Assembly: GCA_003427395.1 (NCBI GenBank) | Contig: BFEA01000167.1 | Location: forward strand, 2,434,287-2,485,852 | Length of the DNA stretch: 51,566 nucleotides | DNA from: Chara braunii | Lineage: Eukaryota > Streptophyta > Charophyceae > Charales > Characeae | Direction of reading: 5' to 3' | Shown: positions 42,842 to 51,566 of the stretch, piece by piece | How the letters are laid out: the number at the start of each line of letters is the position of its first letter | Position numbering within the stretch: position 1 is the stretch's first letter | The notes under the pieces: model-generated | The model's input: the letters and a program-made list of their open reading frames with translations, nothing else | What the model was told of the DNA's origin: nothing | The model's database searches: none | Position numbers and translations under genes: made by a program

Positions 42842-43336
42842 CCGCATGTTTACCATCTAAGCATCGAAAAAACTTGGACTTCTATAGTGCCGCCCACATC
42901 TTCTACCGTTGACCAAATATCATGGTCGGCCTAGGAAGTCGAGCACTTCGCACCTTACTGATCCTAGTGTTGTAGCAAGTCAAGCGTATCTAATAACTAA
43001 ATCCTAGCCCCGATCATAAATTGTTGGTCTCAAAAGCGAATGTGCACCGCGTGCGCTGCTGCAGTTTCTTCACACTCCTTTTCTAGGTCATGCTACTAGG
43101 CGCAAGCGCCGCTCTTATAAATATAACCAATGTCCGCCTAAAAACCCATGCGTGTCCTCGAAGTGCACCCCCACACACTTCTCTAATCGGATCAGAAACA
43201 CGTGCCATTCCCAACCCCTGAAAGTTGGTTATGGTCACATAGAAACAAAACACCCTCTCGGATATCGTCGAAAACGCACCTTCTGTGGGATGCAAAAATG
43301 TGCCCAAATACCCTTGTAAGGGTATTCGGGCCGACA
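42842..43336 (-). mobile_element. LTR-like end on the minus strand with palindromic head, copy 5
   Basis: On the minus strand it starts TGTCGGCCC at 43336 with arms GCCCGAATACCCTT and AAGGGTATTTGGGC. About 200 bp in there is a TATATTTATAAGAGC box (complement near 43125). The right edge abuts integrase homology. The left end is not determined; TG/CA ends suggest somewhere near 42848. Confidence 0.5.
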
Positions 43337-43909
43337 ACGCCCCTAGAAAGGGGGAACCGAACATTGAAGAACACAATCGCGAAGCTAGCAACAGATAAAC
43401 TTGGAAGCTTGCCCAAGTACCTTAAGCATACCACTTTTTCAGAGAACATGACCCCAAAAAAGACTACAGGTTGTATCCCCACGGAGTCGTGGTACGGAAG
43501 GGAGATTGACTTCCCGGTTGATGCCCTAATACCAACTTGGAGCACGCTCGATGACGACACGTGCTTAACAACGGAACAATTAATCAAGGTCGGGTGTCAA
43601 CAGATCCTCCACAACAAAGAGGCAATGAATGAAGTCATGAACCGAGTCGTTGAAAGTAGGATAAAGAATAAGGTAATGTGAGATTAGATCAAGAATATCA
43701 GAAAACGGTCGCTCCAAGTGGGAGAGATGGTTCTAGTAAGAAATTCGGCACAACAGAGCACTTGGTCAGAACAGTTGGGAAGGAGATTCAAGGTTCCCTA
43801 CCGGGTGGCTAAGCGTGTGGGATTGAACACCTTTTAACTGGAGGATCCGGATGGGATTGGAGTGGGAGGGCTCTATCCAGAACAACGACTGATCAGGTTT
43901 CTAAGTTGA
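43337..43909 (+). pseudogene. Ty3/gypsy integrase C-terminal remnant
   Basis: It begins abruptly within the catalytic core at ERGNRTLKN, which holds the third acidic residue. The linker follows (LPKYLKHTTFSENM, ESWYGREIDFPVDAL), then the C-terminal domain with LQVGEMVLVRNS, FKVPYRVAKRVG and GGLYPEQRLIRF. It stays in frame 2 throughout, with TGA at 43679-43681, TAG at 43685-43687, TAA at 43835-43837 and the end at TGA 43907-43909. The upstream frame is closed by the LTR-like end at 43336, so the missing N-terminal part was separated by insertion or truncation. It is a different Ty3 lineage from the remnant at 422-2160, judged by ERGNRT against ERGHAT. Confidence 0.85.
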
Positions 43910-44575
43910 GATGCAGTGGAACAATACTTGCAAGAAGCCTAGAACATGGAAATTGAGGAGCCAGCAGGCTAAGCGCTTGCAGGGATCTTATCTATGTTGT
44001 ATCTTGTTTTGTTTGGGGACGATTATGACTATGCCTTTGGAAAGATTGCATGGGCTGAAAGCCAAGGTTGGGAATGGTTGGGGCAATGTACTATACTTTT
44101 TGTAGGGAAGATTGGATCTAAACATCAAGACGACAAAATTATCGTGGGACGATGTATCATACGGTATTGTGTGAAGGGGACCGGGTAAATGGTGCGTTCC
44201 TTAGGGTGGGGAATTATGGCGCCATAAGGGAGATGCGGTTTCTCCTTTTGTTTAGCTAGGGTTTTCTTTTGGGGGTATGTGTTGTGCATTTTATTTTCAT
44301 TTTTGATTGCAAGAATATAAAGATTTTAAGTCAGGATGAAATTCAACAATGAGAACGACGGCAACCGGATGAATGTACCAAACCAGGAAGAAGAACAAAG
44401 GTCGGAGGGACAACAAAATAGGCAGAAAAGAGAGTTGTTCATAGGCCTGCATCCAAGAGTTGCATTTGGATAAAGGAAAAGAAAGGTTATTTGTAGAAGG
44501 CCCTCGCCCCTCAGAGGAGGGGGGAAAGTGGATAGTTGGTCCAAGGATGAGAGTAAAAGAAATGGGACGAACTAA
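43910..44575. other. Downstream of integrase; no recognised gene
   Basis: Short frames only. GGCGCCATAAGGGAG near 44209 is a weak landmark. Confidence 0.4.
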
Positions 44576-44914
44576 GAAGGGAGGAGCGAAAGAGGGGATA
44601 AAGGGAGGCAGAGCGTCTCTAGCAAGGACGGTGAAAACTATGAAGGATGGGATGATCAAAACGAAGGGGACTCCGGTACACCATACTTTTGGGATCCGGA
44701 AAACTATAAAGGGGAATACAACCCCATACGGGAGGATGAAGACCGGATCGAGGAAGAACCCCTTGATGTTATTGAGATCAGTAATGAGGACGAGACAAAT
44801 GAGATAACAAGACCAAGGGAGGAAGGACGACCGGCACCAGATAACTCTAAGGGAGGGACTTCGGGATGGGAAAAGGAATTAGGACCAACTTGTAGCAACT
44901 GGTTTAATCAGTGA
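44576..44914 (+). CDS. Acidic open frame without a clear start
   Basis: Frame 2 is open from a TAA at 44573-44575 to TGA 44912-44914, 112 codons. It reads WDDQNEGDSGTPYFWDPENY and EEPLDVIEISNEDE, markedly acidic and unlike random translation. There is no convincing ATG near the front. It lies 670 bp downstream of the integrase remnant and may be an extra ORF of that element or its old gag-like gene. No family recognised. Confidence 0.35.
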   Translation, partial: EGRSERGDKGRQSVSSKDGENYEGWDDQNEGDSGTPYFWDPENYKGEYNPIREDEDRIEEEPLDVIEISNEDETNEITRPREEGRPAPDNSKGGTSGWEKELGPTCSNWFNQ

Positions 44915-45844
44915 ATAAGTGTTATAAAACATGATTGGATCATTAAGGCTCGGAGAAAGATAAGGAAGGGAGAACTGGTCACGCCTTTGAATTTCTTCAA
45001 TGAGGAAGAATTGGAAATAGTGGTAGAGAAGAAGAGGGAAATCGCGATCTGTGGTCTAGGCTGGGATCGATAGTCTAGGTCATAAATGTGTCAGGAAACC
45101 AGGCAACAACGAGTTAGTGGGGCCAAAAAAAAATAGATACGGTAATAGGGGCATGAGCCACTCTACAAGCAGGGACAGGATTATGGCAAACAGCGGGCGT
45201 AAATTAGGTGGATGGGTACGGTTGGACTAAGCCAGCTAAGACATGGCAGACTAACAATGGATGTTCATGAACTACTTTCGGCATGAGCTACCTTGAGATG
45301 TTTTAGGAAAAGGGGGTAGCAAAGGACGTTAGTATGAGACCCGGTCGAGGCGATTGTTTTGGGGGATCTGTGAAAGACAAAGTTGTATTGTGGGAAAACA
45401 CTATTGTTAGCACTCTGTGCAAATGAGGGTTTGGTCTTTAAGTCTGATAAAGTGGTGGCAAGGGACTCAAGAGAGGCTAGGGAACCTATGGGTAGGGGGC
45501 ATGAGAACCTCCGTCCCCTAGGAGCCTAATCCAACCAGGTCATGTCAAATATGGAATGGAAACGGTCTGAGGGGTCAGAAAGAGTGAAGACAGAAGGAAG
45601 CCGAGTGTTCTTGTCTATGGTTGAACGGTCGGGTGAGCTAGTGCTAGCGGAGGATGAGAGTCTCTGCCTGAGCACTAGACGTTAAGCCAGGTGTATTCAT
45701 AAGCTGGCTATGGAAGCAAAACGTGATGAGATATGATGAAAGAAAGCGCGCGCAGAAAATTTCCAAAGATGGTCACCTTCTAACCCGCCGTAGTAAGAGA
45801 TGGGATTTGTGTCCTTGATGCCGACCCCCTCGGGTGCTCACAAA
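44915..45844. other. No supported gene
   Basis: Purine-rich, with short frames only. Confidence 0.45.
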
Positions 45845-46015
45845 GGAATGAGAATGACCCTTGAAAAGGTTGTTCGACTGTAAATGGCAAAGAATGATAC
45901 ATGAAAAGGTTGAGAATGACCCCTGAAAAGGTTGTTCAACTTGAAATGGCAAAAAATGACCCTCTGAAAGGGTTGTTCGACTTGAAAAAGCAAAATGACC
46001 CCTGAAAACGGTCAT
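45845..46015. repeat. Tandem array 1, about 40 bp
   Basis: Four to five units of AATGACCCCTGAAAAGGTTG plus TTCGACTTGAAATGGCAAA. Confidence 0.8.
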
Positions 46016-46087
46016 TAGAAATTGTCACTGGGGTCCCCTTGCATGATTGTCTGGTAAAAACTGAATGAGACTGAACTGACTGAATTG

Positions 46088-46480
46088 AGCTATGGATTGG
46101 GAAAGGTCGTCGGACCAGTCGTAAGAAACAACTTTGGAGAGAAACGGGAAGAGATGGGTCGTGGATGGGGAAAGGTCTACAAGTCGACCATAAAAATCAG
46201 CTTTCCAGGGAGACTGAAAAAGAAGCAGGCGGTTGATTGGAAGAAGTCAAGAGGTCAGCCCTAAGAGTCGGCTTGTAAAACAAAATTGGAAAAATGGGAT
46301 TGATGATTGAAAAGGGTCATCGGGTCGATCAGGAAAGACAATCTTGGAAAGAAATTGAAAAAATGAGATTGGTGATTAAAAAAAGCGCGGGTCGACCGTG
46401 ACAATTGGTCCTAACCGAAAAGAGGTTCTCGGATAGGTCATGAGAATCAGCCTGGACAAAGGATTGAAAAAAACTTTGTA
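46088..46480. repeat. Tandem array 2, about 70 bp
   Basis: Five degenerate units begin with GGATTGGGAAAGGTCGTC-like sequence at about 46090, 46159, 46229, 46299 and 46369. Confidence 0.7.
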
Positions 46481-47505
46481 TTGAGCGTTTGTCTGTGAAT
46501 TGGGAAATACATTGCATATTAGGGGACCCTAGGCATCCGTAAGTTATAAAGATCACGTATTGAGTTGCTTAGTTCTTCTTCTCTTATATCTAGTCTCGGG
46601 CCTTAGCGGGAAGGGGAATATCGGCGCCCGCGTCGTGAGCCTAGGACCTCTGCCCCTTACAGGAAAGTCCAAACGTAACATGTTCCTCTTAAAAAAGACA
46701 GAGATTAAAGGATCAAGGTACCAATGCTGGTGCGACACATCCGGAACTAACTCCAACAATGAGCTCTAGTCGTAAAATTTGAATTGTACCTCACATTGAG
46801 TTCATAAATGTCCAGGGTGTCCGAGAAGGGACCGAGAGTTACTCTTGTAAGTCTTTCTGACCCTCTCCAACCACACATTGCGTCGTAGAGGGGCGATCCG
46901 GCTATTCGGGAAGGGCCAAGGTTGCTCGCATTAAGTTGAGCGACATTATCCATAGGGGAGGTCCGGCAAGGTACCGGGTGAAGTCTGCCACCACCACAGG
47001 GAATTGACACTGCCCTGCCAGAGCATTGAAACCGTTTTGGGACTAACCGCGAGGACTTCGTGACTGCACTCGCGAACTAACTGAGAGTCCCAACTCTCTT
47101 GAAAGGAAGAGGCCGGATCCAATAAAACACCACTCGGGAGGAACAATTCAAGAGGGAGTCACTAATGGTAAGACGAGGTCATGGGAGACATGGATTGGGC
47201 CTACCTGCCAGATGTTAGGTAGTACCTCAACGATGATGCCCGTTTCCAGATAAGCGGCATCTAGACTGAGTAGGAAGGATGGGGTCAGTTATCGACTGGG
47301 GAAGGAATGATCACCCTTCATTTTTGGGGTTGATGGACTCACATCCTTCACTTAGTCGACAAGCAAGGTTTGTGTACCTCCGAGTGAGAATTTGTTGTGC
47401 GATGGGGACATCGTATTTAGGTGGGGGGAAGGCGTGCCACCTACCTAATAAGAAAAGCGTGCGAAAAGAACAGCAGGCAAAGGGTAAAAATTGCTATGAA
47501 GATTA
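46481..47505. other. Unassigned sequence between arrays
   Basis: No motif-bearing frame. GCGATGGGGACATCGT at 47399 recurs in similar form at 48791 (GTGATGGGGACATCGT), on either side of arrays 3-5. Confidence 0.45.
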
Positions 47506-47870
47506 AGAAAGTCTGACAAAATGTTCAAAGGAATGGCATATGAGATTGTCTAAGTTCGGTCTTAAGAAAGCTTGACAAAATGTCTAGAGAAGTTGCATGA
47601 GAGATTGTCTGACTTCGGGTTTGAGAAAGCCTGACAGAATGTCCAGAGGAATTGTACGAACAATTATCTCAGTTTGGGCTTGAGAAGCCTGGCAAAATGA
47701 CAAGAGGGATTGTATGAGAAATTGTCTTAGTTTGGGCTAGAGAAGCCTGACAGAATGGTTAGAGCGATTGTATGAGAAATTGTCTGAGTTTGGGCTTGAA
47801 AAACTGGCAATGCGGGTTCCGAGATGGCATCAGAAATAGCCTAAGTATGAGCCTGAGAGGCCTAGCAAAA
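47506..47870. repeat. Tandem array 3, about 59 bp
   Basis: Six to seven units of GAGAAAGCCTGACAGAATG plus GAGATTGTCTGAGTTTGGGC. Confidence 0.8.
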
Positions 47871-47904
47871 TGGTCATAAAAATCGCATAAAAGATTGCAT
47901 GAGA

Positions 47905-48070
47905 ACCGAAAAAAGGAATTGCATGGGACTGGATACGAAAAACCCAACAAAGGAATTGCATAGGACTGGGTACGAAAAACCCAACAATTGTATGAGGAAC
48001 TAGCTCGGGAAACCTGACAAGTGATCAAAGGAATTGCATGGGACTGGTTACGAAAAACCCAACAAAAAGC
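47905..48070. repeat. Tandem array 4, about 36-38 bp with one longer unit
   Basis: Units of GGAATTGCATGGGACTGG plus TACGAAAAACCCAACAA occur at about 47913, 47951 and 48022. Confidence 0.75.
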
Positions 48071-48229
48071 GTGAAAAGAACGCATGAGAAGGAATAAAAA
48101 AAGCATGAGGACGGACTGGGTATGGACTTAAGAAGGGAACAAACTAGAACTCGAAAAGCAGTTGGTCTATGGGAAGGCATAAAACTGAAAGAAGGGAATC
48201 ACGAGAAGAATGGACGGGTTGAATTATGG

Positions 48230-48650
48230 CAAAACAAAAGAGACGGGCGACAAGGCTCAGGAAAGTAGCATAGATTGCACGGGTTGAAAAACAAATTATT
48301 TGATGTGTTGAGGGTGGCCAACCTAAGGAAAGAAATATGAATTGCACAGGCTGAAAAGCAGATTATTTTTGATACATTGAGGGTGACAAACCTTAGGAAA
48401 AAAACATGGATTGCACGGGCCGAAAAACAGATTATTCAAGACATTGAGGCTGACAAAGCTTGGAAAAGAAACGTGGATTGCACGAGCTGAAAAACAAATT
48501 ATTGGAGGCATTGAGGGTGATAAGGCTCGGGAAAGAAACATGAATTGCACGGGATGAAAAGCAGATTATTTGATGCATTGTGGGTGGCTAGCCTCGAGAA
48601 AGAAACATGGACTGCATGAGCAAAAAAACAGATTATTTCAAATAACAGAG
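48230..48650. repeat. Tandem array 5, 67 bp
   Basis: Six units carry GAAAAACAGATTATT at a regular 67-bp spacing (about 48294, 48361, 48430, 48497, 48564, 48631) with AAAGAAACATGGATTGCACG. Confidence 0.9.
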
Positions 48651-48716
48651 GAAAAGTATGAAAAATAATTAAGAGGACCCTAACAAACTAACTTCCTATC
48701 ACATCTCACCCCCCTT

Positions 48717-48746
48717 CCCCCCCCCCCCCCCCCCCCGCCCCCCCCG
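48717..48746. repeat. Poly-C tract
   Basis: Nearly pure C with one G. Assembly length is unreliable. Confidence 0.95.
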
Positions 48747-48749
48747 TTT

Positions 48750-49626
48750 ACCCCATTAATCCACGCCCTCCCCTATTAACTACTAACTGGTGCGTGATGG
48801 GGACATCGTGAATGAGTGGGGAATGTGTCGGGATCTATGGGTCCAGAATCAAGTCCTGGATCTTGAGACAGGATATATGACTAAGAAGTTTCACGACAGA
48901 GGAATCCGGAATGGGGAGGCAAGAGAGATAGAAAGGATGAAGGACTAAGGCAGGATTGTGAGCGTCTAAGGCCCAAGAGAAGACTGAAGACTGCCAGAGC
49001 CCTAGGACCAGGAATAGATCAACGGAGTTGAGGCCGACAAAATGCTACAAGTAATTAGTAAAGGCGGCCTTGCCTCTTGAAGAAGAAGGACCGTCCGGAA
49101 AATAATACCGAAAGGCTAAGCTCCGCAGGAAAAAGAGGGTCAATAACGCAAAGGAAAATAACGCCTCGATGCCGACACATGGGACGATAGCATGTGGTCG
49201 AGGGAGCCACCTGGATACGGTACGAGAGAAGCCCAAGGGTCATGGGTCAGACAAGGAGGAGGCAATACCACCCAAGTAAGTGCCCAGGCACGGACAATCT
49301 GAAAAGTAAGTGGTGTAATAAACCCAGTCACGAATATACTCATCAAACGTCGAAGTCCAATAGTCTCACATTTGTACAAAGTCTCCAGTTAACGTGAAAA
49401 TAATATTTGCAACAGTATCTCGTTACCAATAGATGAAAAGAGTGGAATGAGGAGAGACAAGGGAGAAGATGGAAAAAGTGATCAAAGATCACGCAATAGT
49501 AACCCAACCAATCACACTTCTTCTCCCAGCTTCCCCTCCCTCCACGTCATCAAATAATAGTAACAAGTCTGATCAGTCCCGATATCACAGAAGTGCCACG
49601 TGGCACCACTTTCTCATAGAGACGAT
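48750..49626. other. No supported gene
   Basis: Short frames on both strands show no motif. Confidence 0.4.
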
Positions 49627-49765
49627 GAAGACAGCCAGCATCGAACAATATCGACCTCGGTCTCAGGTAAGTATCTCGTATCCTAATCATCCACAAATCC
49701 CGATCTTCCTCCTTGTTGCAACCACTCACCTCATGTAGACAGTGCGGCCAATGTCAAGTTAGCAG
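49627..49765 (+). CDS. Small spliced gene-like unit
   Basis: ATG at 49625-49627 region reads MKTASIEQYRPRSQ to a near-perfect donor CAG|GTAAGTATC. A 72-nt intron (49667-49738) ends in a pyrimidine-rich stretch and CTCATGTAG. Joined in frame, the product ends after about seven more codons at a TAG. The splice signals are strong but the protein would be tiny. It leads straight into a 34-bp array, so it may be the 5' end of a longer noncoding transcript. Confidence 0.25.
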
Positions 49766-49789
49766 TCGAGACAAGTGGCATGCGCCACA

Positions 49790-49970
49790 TCAACAATGTA
49801 GACCTGTACCATGCGTCACATCGACATGCAATGTAGATACAAGCAGCGTCATATCAGCATGCAATGTAGACCAGTGGCAACGCCACATCAGCATGCAATG
49901 TAGACCATAGGCAGCGCCACATCAGCATGCAATGTAGATCATAGGCAGCACCACATCAGCAATGTCTGGC
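49790..49970. repeat. 34-bp tandem array
   Basis: Units of CACATCAGCATGCAATGTAG plus ACCATAGGCAGCGC have the GCATGCAATG landmark at about 49824, 49858, 49891 and 49925. There are about five units with decaying edges. It is followed to 50318 by CAGCGTC-rich sequence without a gene. Confidence 0.85.
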
Positions 49971-50318
49971 GCACAATGCAGAACATGTCAACATGTCGTC
50001 ACAATCTGCGTCGTCATCCACAGTGTCTGCGCACAGCCAATGCCCAACCAGTGTCTCGCCAGCGTCATGCCAGCGTCAATGCCAACGTTTGATCGAAGTC
50101 AAGCCAGCGTCCAAGCAGCATAGCAAGACTGAATGTTGATCACCTCGAAGCCAGCCTTTAAGTAGCATTTGATGAGGTTGTCTAGCCTTGGTTCCCTCCC
50201 CCACAGTCGTCCAGATTGACTCACAGCCGAGGGTCTGGATTGTGTACAATTGCACACTTTTCTTTGGACTTGATGCTGTTTGGGTACCTGCATACAAACA
50301 AACGTGAGTGTCGGCCGC

Positions 50319-50903
50319 CTAGGCTGGGTACCTTTGACTTTGACTGTTAGGTAGACCAACAAGCCTTGAATCTTTTTGTGGGGTGTTTTGCCCCCTTTCG
50401 GCCTGGGTCTGAGTTCGACTTATAGCCCTCTGACTTCCACGAGGCATACAGCATGGGTTACTGCATTCCTGCTGACCCAATTTTTGAGTTTTATCGCAGA
50501 ACCCACGTTCATATGCAGCAACGATGTCTGGAGCAGTCGGTAGGAGTTCTTTCCTACTAAACCATTTGGCTTCAGATGGAGGCTGGGACTTAAACTTTAC
50601 CTTATACCGCTTCTCAGGCCTTCCTCTGCCACATGTAGAAAAATAGTCATGTTCCAGTATTTTTTCAACCTTATATCCTCCATTCATAGAGGGTGGAAAC
50701 ATGGATGGCCTGTTAGGAAAGTTATCACCTTTTACATAGGGTAGCAGCTTAGACGCATGGAAGACAGGGTATTTCGTTAGGTGTGGAGGTACATCAATGC
50801 AGTAGAAAGGTTCGTCTACATCTCCAATCACCTTAAGAACTTCCCAGGGGCCATAGTAGACAGATAGCAGTTTCTGAGATACATTTTCTTCTAAGGAAAA
50901 CTC
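50319..50903 (-). pseudogene. Chromodomain-bearing Ty3 integrase C-terminus (partial)
   Basis: On the minus strand the frame is open from just below a TAG at 50904-50906 to a stop at 50319. It starts inside the integrase C-terminal domain with KLLSVYYGPWEVLKVIG and FHASKLLPYVKG. It then has a chromodomain over about residues 53-112 (counting from the GTG at 50831), with YKVEKILEHDYF, RYKVKFKSQ, EAKWFSRKELL and IVAAYERGF. Chromodomains of this type are thought to steer integration into heterochromatin. A Gln/Ser/Arg-rich tail follows. The N-terminal half of integrase and all upstream pol are missing because GC-rich island 3 begins at about 50907. The readable part has no internal stop. Confidence 0.85.
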
Positions 50904-50906
50904 CTA

Positions 50907-51200
50907 CGTAGCACACTGAACGTGTTCGGAAGTCTTCCGAACGTCCGAACACGTTCGGCCATTCGCCCGAACGGGACGCAAACGCGTTCGCACGAACGAC
51001 TTTTGGAGGGCTGCGAACGCGTTCGCCCAACGGGCGTTACCGGCCCTCTGAGGGTCTGGGGGGTCCTTGGGGCCGTAGGGGGGTGTTTGGGGGGCAGGGT
51101 TGGGCGGGCGGCCTGACGGGAAGGGGCACTCGGGTCCCCCGTTCGAATTCGAACGAACAATCGGGCTGCCCCGCCGCTTGTCCCCGCGCAAAGTTCTCCA
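50907..51200. repeat. GC-rich palindromic island 3
   Basis: 13-bp arms at 50918-50930 and 50944-50956 (GAACGTGTTCGGA and complement) enclose a second perfect palindrome, CGGAAGTCTTCCG (50927-50939, overlapping the left arm). GCGTTCG and CCGAACG strings, then a G-rich stretch and GTTCGAATTCGAACGAAC, follow. It abuts simple sequence on its right, as islands 1 and 2 do. Confidence 0.75.
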
Positions 51201-51224
51201 GCGGAGCATTGAACCCCCGGGTAG

Positions 51225-51566
51225 GTGTGCCTCCTCCTCCTCCTCCTCCTCCTCCTTCTCCTCCTCCTCCGCCATATCTTCTTCTTTTTCTTCTTCTTCT
51301 TCTTTTTCGTTTTTTAACTTTTTCTCTCTTTCTTTTCTAACTTTTATAAGGTTTTTCAACTTTCTTCTTCTTTGAATCTTCTTTTTCTTCTTCTCCTGCT
51401 TCTTCTCTGTCTTCTACTTCTTCTTCTTCTACCTCCTCCTCCTCTTCTTCTTCTTCTTCATCTTCGTCGTCGTCGTCATCATCGTCGTCGTCGCCCTCTC
51501 GTCCTCCTCCTCCTCCTCCTCATTCTCCGCCTCCTCCTCTTCTACCTCTTCCTTTTTTTTTTTTTT
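51225..51566. repeat. Pyrimidine-rich TCC/TTC microsatellite
   Basis: Interrupted CCT, CTT and CGT trinucleotides run to the end of the window. Frames here are compositional. Confidence 0.95.

Noticed and set aside
49790-49970. Regular 34-bp repeats that could be read as a CRISPR array
   Set aside because: The period is almost all repeat with no unique spacers, the units vary, no cas genes are present, and the setting is eukaryotic.

Overview
This is a repeat-dominated stretch of nuclear DNA from a plant-lineage eukaryote. It contains no intact host gene that I can identify. The evidence is short GT-AG introns, long (ATT)n and (GA)n microsatellites, tandem arrays broken by assembly gaps, and decayed Ty3/gypsy retrotransposons. 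One retrotransposon integrase carries a chromodomain and one element has a tRNA-Asp-type primer-binding site, both typical of plant Ty3 elements. The Gag and Pol style resembles what I recall from charophyte algae such as Chara, but that is a recollection and not a search result.

Layout. 1-3.75 kb: poly-G, then the 3' part of a Ty3 pol (RNase H tail plus integrase) broken by one frameshift and three stops, followed by its LTR-like tail. 3.75-7.4 kb: hairpin clusters, a TATA box and a 54-bp repeat. 7.7-10.2 kb: a decayed unknown gene, two copies of a tRNA-like structured repeat (U family), and a gene-like region with 47-nt introns. 11.07-18.63 kb: large repeat A. 18.6-25.7 kb: simple-sequence-rich DNA with two GC-rich palindromic islands and some weak coding fragments. 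25.7-29.5 kb: a divergent relative (C) of the right half of A, carrying a different satellite. 29.5-35.5 kb: U-family pair ending in a primer-binding site, then a 5' LTR-like region and a broken gag with a CCHC knuckle. 35.50-42.45 kb: large repeat B, a paralogue of A. 42.4-51.6 kb: a fifth U copy, another LTR end abutting an integrase fragment, five successive tandem arrays, a 34-bp array, a chromodomain integrase tail on the minus strand, and a third GC-rich island.

Relationships. A and B are the backbone. They are colinear over about 7 kb and differ by a few percent where I aligned them by eye. Comparing them shows which pieces came or went: a 302-bp insert resembling bacterial 16S rRNA in B, a 214-bp tandem duplication in A, and microsatellite growth inside a predicted intron in B. 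Both carry minus-strand candidate exons with phase-compatible splice sites, which suggests a captured gene fragment. Five LTR-like heads share a palindrome whose outer stem changes in a compensatory way.

Limits. All homology calls come from reading motifs and aligning parts of the window to each other. Three N runs (372, 60 and 225 bases) and one single N lie in the window, so array lengths are not reliable.
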